A model generated the notes under the pieces. That model saw only the letters and a list, made by a program, of their open reading frames with translations, ran no database searches and was not told the origin of the DNA. DNA of 5,120 nt from Chryseobacterium gleum. GTDB lineage: Bacteria; Bacteroidota; Bacteroidia; Flavobacteriales_C; GCA-002722245. Below are positions 1-5,120 of the stretch, one piece after another. Each line of letters begins with the position of its first letter. Position 1 is the first letter of the stretch. The stretch covers positions 1 to 5,120 of the forward strand of contig CAMDPJ010000173.1 in assembly GCA_945903925.1 (NCBI GenBank), read 5' to 3'. A program made the translations under genes and the position numbers.

Positions 1-1010
1 CATCCAACCCCGGGAACAAAAGCAGCAACAGATAAAGCTGTCGTCATTACCGCAATCTTAGCGGCACTACTTTTTGATTTTCCATTATACATGTCGATAC
101 CAGCATCAAGTACAGTAGTTACTACCCCTACAACCATTAACGTTTTACCTACAACCCTTACTTTATTCAAATTCTTTGCTTTAATATCAAATCTCCCTTG
201 AGGCAATTTAACAGTTATTTCCTTATTTGATTTGAAAATATCTGTTTTATTAGACCAGTAAGAAGCTCTATCCAATAAAATATTATTAGCTCCTCCCCCA
301 AAAGCATCACCTATATCTCCCAAGACTTCAGCTTCATTTAGCCCTGGCACTTGAATCGGATCTCCTTTAAAATCATCTCCCATTGCAGATTCTCTTTCCA
401 CATTACCACAGGCAACTTTTGTACTTTCTCCTTTAAAATTTTCTGGAACACCTCCGACAAAATAAGCACCGCTAGGGGATGACTTCACTCCGCTTGTTCC
501 TTTTTCAGAACCATAACCTACGAAATAATTATCTCCATCAGAATTTTTTTGATATGTTGCACTATGAAACTTATCATCTTTATCCCAATACCCTAAAACA
601 GAACCTTCCGCTACATATGTTGTAGTTCCATCTTTTAAAGTAAAAGTACCTGAAGTTGTTACGAGTGCTATCTCTTTTACTTCAGCAGGATTAAAAACAA
701 CTGGATTCCCTGCAGGGTCAGCTTTTGCTAATCCATCATTTGTAGTTGCAACTGCTACACCATCACCATCTGGTCCTAATCCCCTCACGTCAGTCAAGTT
801 AATCGGATTATTATGCATAGACGCATATGGAGTTATATATGGATAAGAAGACTCTATCGGGTCAACACTAAACCATCTTCCCAATCGTGGGTCTAACTGT
901 CTAAATTCAGTGGTATAAGAATTTCCATCTCCAGAAACTTCATTATCCTTCTCTGAGCCTTGGTATCCGAAGCGATATGAACCAGAGAAACCACGGCCAT
1001 TCATCTCCAT
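1..1010 (-). CDS. RHS repeat-associated core domain protein, C-terminal part (orphan RHS tip; 3' end off window)
   Basis: The minus strand is open without frameshift from 1043 to the left edge; the first in-frame ATG is at 1010, giving at least 336 residues. Residues 1-77 are a Bacteroidota-type RHS core: YRFGYQGSEKDNEV, then LDPRLGRWFSVDP (D40 to W46 and on), then SPY-like and NNPINLTD ending near residue 77. RHS proteins form a large shell that encloses a variable C-terminal toxin used against competitors. The tail after residue 78 is variable and I do not recognise it. Residues 286-336 are hydrophobic and Gly/Ala/Val-rich with LDAGIDMYNGKS, like the linker before many polymorphic toxins. 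Homology to the core (HYHEFGM) reaches back to about 1030, but in-frame TAG and TAA stops lie at 1044-1049 and nothing RHS-like lies upstream. The repeats and export region are therefore missing, and expression from ATG 1010 is doubtful. The gene may be a pseudogene or a silent cassette. The family call is firm; the functional state is not. Confidence 0.85.
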   Translation of the reverse strand, partial: MEMNGRGFSGSYRFGYQGSEKDNEVSGDGNSYTTEFRQLDPRLGRWFSVDPIESSYPYITPYASMHNNPINLTDVRGLGPDGDGVAVATTNDGLAKADPAGNPVVFNPAEVKEIALVTTSGTFTLKDGTTTYVAEGSVLGYWDKDDKFHSATYQKNSDGDNYFVGYGSEKGTSGVKSSPSGAYFVGGVPENFKGESTKVACGNVERESAMGDDFKGDPIQVPGLNEAEVLGDIGDAFGGGANNILLDRASYWSNKTDIFKSNKEITVKLPQGRFDIKAKNLNKVRVVGKTLMVVGVVTTVLDAGIDMYNGKSKSSAAKIAVMTTALSVAAFVPGVG

Positions 1011-1069
1011 ACCAAATTCATGGTAATGCGGAGGGTAGGTATATTACTATTTTATCAAAGAACTATTAC

Positions 1070-1097
1070 ATCCTTTTTTCGCGATGAAGAAAAGGAT
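1070..1097. repeat. AT-rich inverted repeat near the RHS truncation point
   Basis: ATCCTTTT at 1070-1077 is matched exactly by AAAAGGAT at 1090-1097, with a 12-base centre in which TTC and GAA can extend the stem. It lies about 25 bases beyond the end of the RHS frame. It is too AT-rich to be a good intrinsic terminator and could be chance in this sequence. Confidence 0.4.
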
Positions 1098-1124
1098 AAA
1101 AGAAAAAATATTTTGCGGTGCGTT

Positions 1125-1157
1125 TTGCATTGAATCGAAGATAATGTTTTATGTTTA
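1125..1157 (+). promoter_or_regulatory. Weak candidate Bacteroidota promoter (-33/-7) for the rnpA row
   Basis: TATGTTTA at 1150-1157 matches seven of eight positions of the Bacteroidota -7 consensus TAnnTTTG. A TTG at 1125-1127 (spacer 22) or 1130-1132 (spacer 17) could act as the -33 element, but neither spacing is the preferred one of about 19-20. A start from here would give a leader of roughly 240 bases before rnpA. In AT-rich sequence such matches are common, so this is only a candidate. Confidence 0.15.
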
Positions 1158-1214
1158 AAAATGAAATGGAAGCTTCTCTATTTTAAGACAGCTTCAAGCA
1201 GTCTCTACCAAAAA

Positions 1215-1242
1215 ATATGCGGGAATCAGCGAGATCTGCGGG
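1215..1242. repeat. Three imperfect 9-bp repeats (ATNNGCGRG)
   Basis: ATATGCGGG (1215-1223), ATCAGCGAG (1225-1233) and ATCTGCGGG (1234-1242) are near copies, with one spare base between the first two. The wording resembles ATCTGCGGGAA-type intergenic repeats that I recall as dispersed in Bacteroidota genomes; that link is from memory and unchecked. Confidence 0.45.
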
Positions 1243-1306
1243 ACAAATTTAGACGATAGCGTGAACCTTTTCTCACAGATGAGAAGCTGAATCCCGAGAA
1301 TCGGGA
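1221..1306. repeat. Nested and competing hairpins in the rnpA upstream region
   Basis: Three inverted repeats overlap. GGGAATCAGC (1221-1230) pairs with GCTGAATCCC (1286-1295) with one mismatch in ten. TTCTCA/TGAGAA (1270-1275 with 1280-1285) is a perfect 6-bp stem with a CAGA loop that fits inside the first stem. TCCCGA/TCGGGA (1292-1297 with 1301-1306, loop GAA) competes with the outer stem for bases 1292-1295. None is followed by a T-run on the plus strand, so this does not look like a terminator. If transcribed it would be a structured leader. Confidence 0.45.
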
Positions 1307-1326
1307 CAAGAAAAGATTTCGATGAA

Positions 1327-1379
1327 CTGCGCTCGCCCATCCTACATAAATAAAAAGGGCGAGCGCAGCTCGCCCCTAC
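1327..1379 (-). repeat. REP-like palindrome with two GTAG motifs; also terminator-shaped on the minus strand
   Basis: On the minus strand GTAG (1379-1376) is directly followed by a perfect hairpin: GGGCGAGC (1375-1368), loop TGC, GCTCGCCC (1364-1357). This is the layout of REP sequences handled by RAYT (TnpA-REP, Y1) transposases. After TTTTTATTTAT a second GTAG (1345-1342) comes before another GGGCGAGC (1338-1331), which lacks its own second arm. On the plus strand CTGCGCTCGCCC (1327-1338) also pairs perfectly over 12 bp with 1357-1368, so two folds exclude each other. The hairpin plus T-rich tail would act as an intrinsic terminator only for leftward transcription. No RAYT gene is in the window. 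Confidence 0.6.
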
Positions 1380-1403
1380 GAGAAAAATTGGTAATATTGA
1401 ATC

Positions 1404-1787
1404 ATGGAGAAATTTACTTTTAAAAAGAGTGAGAAATTAACGAGTAGAAAAATCATTACTCAACTCTTTGAAAAAGGCAGTGTTGTTCCTTGTTATCCTT
1501 ACAAAGCTTTGTGGTTAAAAGAAGATTTGCTTTCTTCCTCTCCAGTTCAATTGTGTATTACTGTTCCAAAAAGATCTTTCAAAAGAGCGCACGACCGCAA
1601 TTACATCAAAAGAAAAATTAGAGAAGCATACAGAAAAAATAAATCGGCGTTGTATGCTGCACTAGAAAAAAAAGAACTGAAAATTGCGCTTTTATTGATT
1701 TACACAGCCAAAGAAGATATATCGGCAGAAGTACTTGAAGAAAAATTGATTAAATTAATCGGCCAACTCAATGAAACTATTGCGTAA
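1404..1787 (+). CDS. rnpA: Ribonuclease P protein component
   Basis: This is the small basic protein subunit of RNase P, which binds the catalytic RNA (rnpB, not in this window) and helps it cut the 5' leader from pre-tRNAs in the cytoplasm. The 127 residues are of normal family length. The N-terminal FTFKKSEKLTSRK and LFEKG segment is typical, followed by VPKRSFKRAHDRNYIKRKIREAYRKNK (residues 54-80), which carries the family signature RNxIKRxxRE at 65-74. Position 67 is Tyr where many relatives have Arg, but this site varies. The C-terminal ALLLIYTAKE strand fits the Bacteroidota form. The ATG at 1404 has no Shine-Dalgarno sequence, as expected for the phylum, and places the conserved FT motif at residue 4. 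The end overlaps yidD by 17 bases, the usual rnpA-yidD coupling. rpmH and dnaA, common neighbours elsewhere, are not adjacent. A REP-like hairpin ends about 24 bases before the start. Confidence 0.96.
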   Translation: MEKFTFKKSEKLTSRKIITQLFEKGSVVPCYPYKALWLKEDLLSSSPVQLCITVPKRSFKRAHDRNYIKRKIREAYRKNKSALYAALEKKELKIALLLIYTAKEDISAEVLEEKLIKLIGQLNETIA

Positions 1788-2001
1788 AATCGTAATCAAA
1801 ATATTGATTGGAATGGTGCGTTTGTATCAAGGTATGATTTCGCCCTACTTAGGTGCAAAATGCCGTTACGAGCCCACTTGCTCTGCTTACGCCATTGAAG
1901 CTTTAAACAAACATGGCGTTTTAAAGGGAGGTTGGCTGGGCACAAAAAGAATTTGTAGTTGTCACCCTTGGGGAGGAAAAGGTTTTGACCCAGTGCCGTA
2001 G
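1771..2001 (+). CDS. yidD: Membrane protein insertion efficiency factor YidD
   Basis: YidD is a small inner-membrane-associated protein that aids YidC-dependent insertion of membrane proteins. The 76 residues match the family length of about 70-85. An N-terminal amphipathic, basic segment (MKLLRKIVIKILIGMVRLYQ) precedes the signature SPYLGAKCRYEPTCSAY (residues 24-40), with Cys31 and Cys37. The C-terminal block CHPWGGKGFDPVP begins at Cys64, with an additional Cys62; the ending at DPVP with no tail is typical. The start ATG lies inside the last codons of rnpA in another frame, so translation is probably coupled to rnpA. In many bacteria yidC follows; here a protease gene follows instead after 32 bases, so YidC must be encoded elsewhere. 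Confidence 0.96.
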   Translation: MKLLRKIVIKILIGMVRLYQGMISPYLGAKCRYEPTCSAYAIEALNKHGVLKGGWLGTKRICSCHPWGGKGFDPVP

Positions 2002-2004
2002 AAA

Positions 2005-2033
2005 GTAAAAAGATAAAAGTTAAAAGACAAAAT
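2005..2033 (+). repeat. A-rich heptamer tandem directly before the S41 peptidase start
   Basis: Four 7-base units follow each other: TAAAAAG (2006-2012), ATAAAAG (2013-2019), TTAAAAG (2020-2026) and ACAAAAT (2027-2033), ending next to the ATG at 2034. There is no Shine-Dalgarno sequence. A-rich leaders favour initiation in Bacteroidota, so this may serve as the initiation region, and short tandem units of this kind can change copy number by slippage. Confidence 0.45.
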
Positions 2034-3680
2034 ATGAAAAGAAAAATATTTTTAGTGGTGTCGGCAGCAGTAATGTTGATTACAGTTGCTTTTACAAACA
2101 ACACCGACCAATTTGAATTATCAAAAAACCTCGATGTTTTCGCCTCTCTCTACCGCGAACTCAACACCCGTTATGTGGATGAAACCGACCCAGGCAAACT
2201 CATGAAAACAGGGATCGATGCCATGCTGGAATCACTCGATCCTTACACCAATTATTATCCCGAATCGGAAATTGAAGATTATAAATTTATGCAAACCGGA
2301 CAATACGGTGGCATTGGTTCTACCGTGCATAAAATTGGTGATTACTGTGTTATTTCTGAACCGTACGAAGGTTTCCCAGCCTACAAATCGGGTTTACGCG
2401 CTGGCGACAAAATATTGGAAATTAACGCTGTTTCAGCCAAAGGAAAAAATGTAAGCGACCTCAGCAAAATACTAAAAGGCGAACCTGGTAGCAAAGTGAA
2501 ACTGAAAATTGAACGTCAGGGAAAAGAAATGGATTTTGAAATTACACGAGAAGAAATTCAAGTGAAATCGGTTCCGTATTACGCTATGCTAGATAAAGGA
2601 ATTGGATACATTAAACTTACAAGTTTTACTGAAAAGGCTGGTAAAGAAGTGCGTGAAGCTTTGCAAGATTTATCGAAAAGCAATGAATTGAAAGGGTTGA
2701 TTTTCGACTTACGTGGTAATCCAGGCGGACTGCTTCGCGAATCAATAGACATTGTTAATTATTTCGTGGATAAAGGAACTACCGTGGTGGAAACCAAAGG
2801 AAAATACAAAAACACTTCTGAAGTTAGAAAGACTTTAAATTCACCCATCCACACTCGCCTCCCACTCACGGTACTAGTAGATGGTGGCTCTGCTTCAGCA
2901 TCGGAAATCGTTAGTGGAAGTTTGCAAGATTTAGATAGGGCGGTTATTATCGGACAAAAAACTTTCGGCAAAGGATTGGTGCAAGGAACCTACAACCTCA
3001 GCTACAACGCTATGTTAAAAGTAACTATCGCTAAATATTACACCCCAAGCGGAAGATGTATTCAAAAGATAGATTACGGTCATCGCGACGACAAAGGTAA
3101 AGCAGTAAAAATTGCCGACTCACTGAAAACTACCTTCAGAACCAAAAATGGCAGAGAGGTCATTGATGGTGATGGCATTAAGCCTGATATTGAAATAGAA
3201 AAAGAAAAAAGCAATCCGGTTTTGGGCGCCTTGATTGAAAAAAATCACATTTTTAATTTCGCTACCGATTATCGCGCATCACACGAAAGCCTTGCTGCAG
3301 CTAAAGAATTTAAAGTTAGCGATGAACTGTTTAACGAATTTGTAGCCTATTTAAAAGACAAAGACTACAGCTACAATACCAACAGCAACAAACTTCTAAC
3401 CGAGTTTAAAAAAACGGCAGGTGACGAAAAATATATAGATGCTGTTAAAGAAGAATACGAAGCGCTACACAAAAAACTACAAGCACAAAAAAATAGCGAT
3501 TTATTGCTCTTTAAAGAAGAAATAAAACAAATGCTTAAAGAAGAGATTGCCAGCAGATATTATTACCAGAAAGGTAGAGCTGAATCGGCTTTGTCGAACG
3601 ATAAGTTTATCGAAAAAGCAGTGGAAATTTTACAAGCTCAAGAAAAATACAATAGTCTTTTAAATCCTTCGGCAAAATAA
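2034..3680 (+). CDS. ctpA: S41 family C-terminal processing peptidase with PDZ domain
   Basis: This serine protease, exported or membrane-anchored, cuts envelope proteins near their C-termini. Residues 1-20 (MKRKIFLVVSAAVMLITVAF) form a signal peptide or N-terminal anchor, with no lipobox Cys. A helical S41 N-terminal part follows (about 26-85, with SLDPYTNYY). A PDZ domain covers about 88-172 and opens with YGGIG (91-95). The protease core runs from about 185 to 345: GYIKLTSF (191-198), FDLRGNPGGLL (224-234), DGGSASASE (283-291), FGKG (311-314) and YTPSGRCIQ (336-344). By alignment to known CtpA, Ser288 and Lys313 form the catalytic dyad, 25 residues apart as in the family, with Glu291 as support. 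DGDGIKPDIEI (378-388) closes the core. A Lys/Glu-rich helical extension of about 160 residues ends the protein and may bind partners. All catalytic residues are present. The start is set by the signal peptide. It lies 32 bases after yidD and 8 bases before the next gene, suggesting one transcript. Confidence 0.94.
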   Translation: MKRKIFLVVSAAVMLITVAFTNNTDQFELSKNLDVFASLYRELNTRYVDETDPGKLMKTGIDAMLESLDPYTNYYPESEIEDYKFMQTGQYGGIGSTVHKIGDYCVISEPYEGFPAYKSGLRAGDKILEINAVSAKGKNVSDLSKILKGEPGSKVKLKIERQGKEMDFEITREEIQVKSVPYYAMLDKGIGYIKLTSFTEKAGKEVREALQDLSKSNELKGLIFDLRGNPGGLLRESIDIVNYFVDKGTTVVETKGKYKNTSEVRKTLNSPIHTRLPLTVLVDGGSASASEIVSGSLQDLDRAVIIGQKTFGKGLVQGTYNLSYNAMLKVTIAKYYTPSGRCIQKIDYGHRDDKGKAVKIADSLKTTFRTKNGREVIDGDGIKPDIEIEKEKSNPVLGALIEKNHIFNFATDYRASHESLAAAKEFKVSDELFNEFVAYLKDKDYSYNTNSNKLLTEFKKTAGDEKYIDAVKEEYEALHKKLQAQKNSDLLLFKEEIKQMLKEEIASRYYYQKGRAESALSNDKFIEKAVEILQAQEKYNSLLNPSAK

Positions 3681-3688
3681 TACCTAAC

Positions 3689-5120
3689 ATGACGAGTTCA
3701 AAAGCTAGCAAATATTTATACATTTTGGGGTTGTGCCTATTCGCTGCTTCATTGCCATTGTCGAAAACTTTTATCACGCTTTCTCAAATTATACTATGCC
3801 TGGCCTGGCTGCTGCACACCAACTATAAAGAAAAAAAAGAACTGCTCATTCACAACAGAATATTGTGGTGGTTTCCAGCCCTACTACTTCTGCATTTTGC
3901 ATTTCTTTACAACACCGAAAACTTAGCCTACGCCTGGCGCGATATCGTCATTAAGGCTCCCCTTTTTGTAGTTCCTTTTATATTGGCTTCTATGCCTAAA
4001 CCCACGCGTAAGGAATTGTGTTGGGTGATAGGCATCTTTATTGCAGCCGTTCTTTCTGTTGCTATTATTGGCATTAGCATGTATTTTTTGGGCGCATGGA
4101 ACTACATCCAAAAAATAGCCAATTATCGAAATCTATCTCCTTTTGTTTCTCACATTCGCTTTAGTTTAATGGCTGTCTTTGTCATCATTCTTTTGGTTTT
4201 TGGCTACAAAGAAAAATTTGTGTCGTTTTGGCTAGCACTACCCATTACCATCACCCTAACTTTACATCTCATTATCATGGAAGCCATTACTGGCATTGGC
4301 ATTTTACTCATTATTGGCTTGCCTCTCTTTATGAAATTAATGGGCTGGCGTTACAAAAAAGATGGTGCTAAAATTTTATATATCTCGAGTGTTTTAGCCA
4401 CTGTGGTAGGCTTTTTTATTATGCATGAAGCCAAAGATATTTTCATCGCCAAAGACGACAGAATGGCTTCTTTACAAAAAACAGCTCAGGGCAACGAATA
4501 TTTTAACAACGAACTGAATACTGCCAAGGAAAATGGATACTACATTCACCGCTATATATGCCACAAAGAATTGCACGAAGAGTGGAACAAAATAAGCGCT
4601 AAAAAATTCACCTCAGCCAATTCAAAAGAAGAACAGTATTTGGAAGGCGTTTTAATTAGGTATTTAACTTCGCTAGGATATAAAAAAGATGCCGCAGGAG
4701 TGCAAAAACTAAGTGCAGAAGATATTGCCTTCATAGAGGCCGGCGAGGCCAACGCAAGCAATGCGCGCATGAATCCGGTGCGTAAAAGAATTCGTGAACT
4801 ACTTTGGGAAACAGACGCTTATATTGCCAATCCTTCTCCCGGCGGAAACTCATTAACACAAAGGTTTGTATTTTGGAAAACAGGACTCGACATAGTAGAG
4901 ACCTATCCACTAACAGGTGTAGGCACTGGCGATGTGCAAGACGCCTTTAACAAACAATACGATATCAATGCATCTCCTTTAGACAAAGAACATCGTTTGC
5001 ATACACACAATCAGTACATTACTTTTTGGGTGAGTTTTGGGGTTTTCGGACTCTTCTTCTTCCTCACCATGATGGCCCATTTCTACATTTTTGGCAATCA
5101 ATTGGAATTTAGATTCGTGT
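3689..5120 (+). CDS. O-antigen ligase family membrane protein (WaaL/Wzy_C type), 3' end off window
   Basis: The frame opens at ATG 3689 and runs without a stop through 477 codons to the right edge. Nine hydrophobic segments can be read before residue 246 (about 9-24, 27-43, 57-72, 86-102, 109-134, 157-173, 179-196, 199-217, 227-246). A large hydrophilic region of about 190 residues follows, then a tenth membrane segment (about 443-469). The end of the loop carries the family features: SLTQRFVFW with Arg392, PLTGVGTGD (410-415 for GVGTGD) and RLHTHNQYITF (436-446) with the HN motif. Members of this family move lipid-linked glycans onto lipid A core, proteins or a growing chain, at the periplasmic face of the inner membrane. 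Ligase and polymerase cannot be separated by sequence reading alone. No sugar-transferase genes are in view. It starts 8 bases after the peptidase gene, so it is probably co-transcribed. The C-terminal membrane segments are missing only because of the window edge. Confidence 0.88.
   Translation, partial: MTSSKASKYLYILGLCLFAASLPLSKTFITLSQIILCLAWLLHTNYKEKKELLIHNRILWWFPALLLLHFAFLYNTENLAYAWRDIVIKAPLFVVPFILASMPKPTRKELCWVIGIFIAAVLSVAIIGISMYFLGAWNYIQKIANYRNLSPFVSHIRFSLMAVFVIILLVFGYKEKFVSFWLALPITITLTLHLIIMEAITGIGILLIIGLPLFMKLMGWRYKKDGAKILYISSVLATVVGFFIMHEAKDIFIAKDDRMASLQKTAQGNEYFNNELNTAKENGYYIHRYICHKELHEEWNKISAKKFTSANSKEEQYLEGVLIRYLTSLGYKKDAAGVQKLSAEDIAFIEAGEANASNARMNPVRKRIRELLWETDAYIANPSPGGNSLTQRFVFWKTGLDIVETYPLTGVGTGDVQDAFNKQYDINASPLDKEHRLHTHNQYITFWVSFGVFGLFFFLTMMAHFYIFGNQLEFRFV

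Larger units (their letters stand above)
1044..1403. other. Repeat-rich intergenic region between the RHS tip and rnpA
   Basis: No convincing gene lies in these 360 bases; the longest minus-strand reading frame near the RHS gene is only 27 codons (1130 to 1047). The stretch holds an AT-rich inverted repeat (1070-1097), a weak promoter-like pair (1125-1157), three related nonamers (1215-1242), several hairpins (1221-1306) and a REP-like palindrome (1327-1379). The flanking genes are divergent, so any rnpA promoter should be here. No tRNA-like or recognised riboswitch fold was seen. Confidence 0.75.

Noticed and set aside
1044..1110. Frameshifted continuation of the RHS gene upstream of the stop codons
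   Set aside because: All three minus-strand frames were read across this stretch and none shows RHS-like residues, so truncation is more likely than a simple frameshift.
1047..1130. 27-codon minus-strand frame with a hydrophobic stretch (FSFILFFIA), ending just before the RHS frame
   Set aside because: It is too short, has no lipobox or conserved feature and sits in AT-rich sequence where such frames arise by chance. It is in the same frame as the RHS tip but does not resemble RHS sequence.
1327..1368. Plus-strand intrinsic terminator formed by the 12-bp inverted repeat
   Set aside because: No T-run follows the right arm on the plus strand and no plus-strand gene ends upstream of it.
1392..1399. 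TAATATTG as a -7 promoter element for rnpA
   Set aside because: It differs from TAnnTTTG at an important base, has no suitably spaced TTG upstream and would place the transcript start at or after the start codon.
1796..2104. 102-codon minus-strand reading frame opposite yidD and the peptidase start
   Set aside because: It lies antisense to two well-conserved genes, has no recognisable motif and is explained as a shadow frame.
2218..2454. 78-codon plus-strand frame inside the S41 peptidase
   Set aside because: It is out of frame within the conserved N-terminal and PDZ coding region, so it is a shadow.
2759..2971. 70-codon minus-strand frame inside the S41 peptidase
   Set aside because: It is antisense to the catalytic Ser region and has no features of its own.
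3923..4770. Two minus-strand frames (3923-4111 and 4552-4770) within the ligase gene
   Set aside because: The plus strand is open across the whole stretch with clear family motifs, so both are shadows.

Overview
The window looks like a chromosomal segment from a member of the phylum Bacteroidota. The evidence is the amino-acid style of all five proteins, the absence of Shine-Dalgarno sequences, A-rich leaders before the starts, and an RHS core of the type common in that phylum. I cannot place it below phylum from this sequence.

Layout. From the left edge to about 1043, on the minus strand, lies the C-terminal part of an RHS-repeat protein. It keeps the conserved core-terminal motif and a long variable tail, but its N-terminal repeats are missing. 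Two in-frame stop codons (1044-1049) and unrelated sequence lie directly upstream, so it is an orphan RHS tip or a truncated gene. Its end, where a toxin domain and an immunity gene would be expected, is off the left side. From about 1044 to 1403 is a non-coding stretch rich in small repeats and hairpins. It includes a REP-like palindrome with GTAG motifs that ends about 24 bases before rnpA. From 1404 to the right edge is a tightly packed plus-strand gene row: rnpA, yidD (overlapping rnpA by 17 bases), an S41 C-terminal processing peptidase, and an O-antigen ligase family membrane protein (8 bases after the peptidase, cut by the right edge).

How the genes fit together. rnpA encodes the protein subunit of RNase P, for tRNA maturation. 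yidD helps the YidC insertase put proteins into the inner membrane. The S41 peptidase trims or degrades envelope proteins. The last gene probably attaches or polymerises surface glycans. The spacing suggests one transcript linking RNA processing with envelope building. No terminator is visible within the row. A promoter for it must lie upstream of the REP-like hairpin, because too little room remains between hairpin and start codon; this would put the hairpin in the 5' leader.

I found no clear new system. The items most worth checking are the orphan RHS tip and the structured, repeat-rich leader between it and rnpA.
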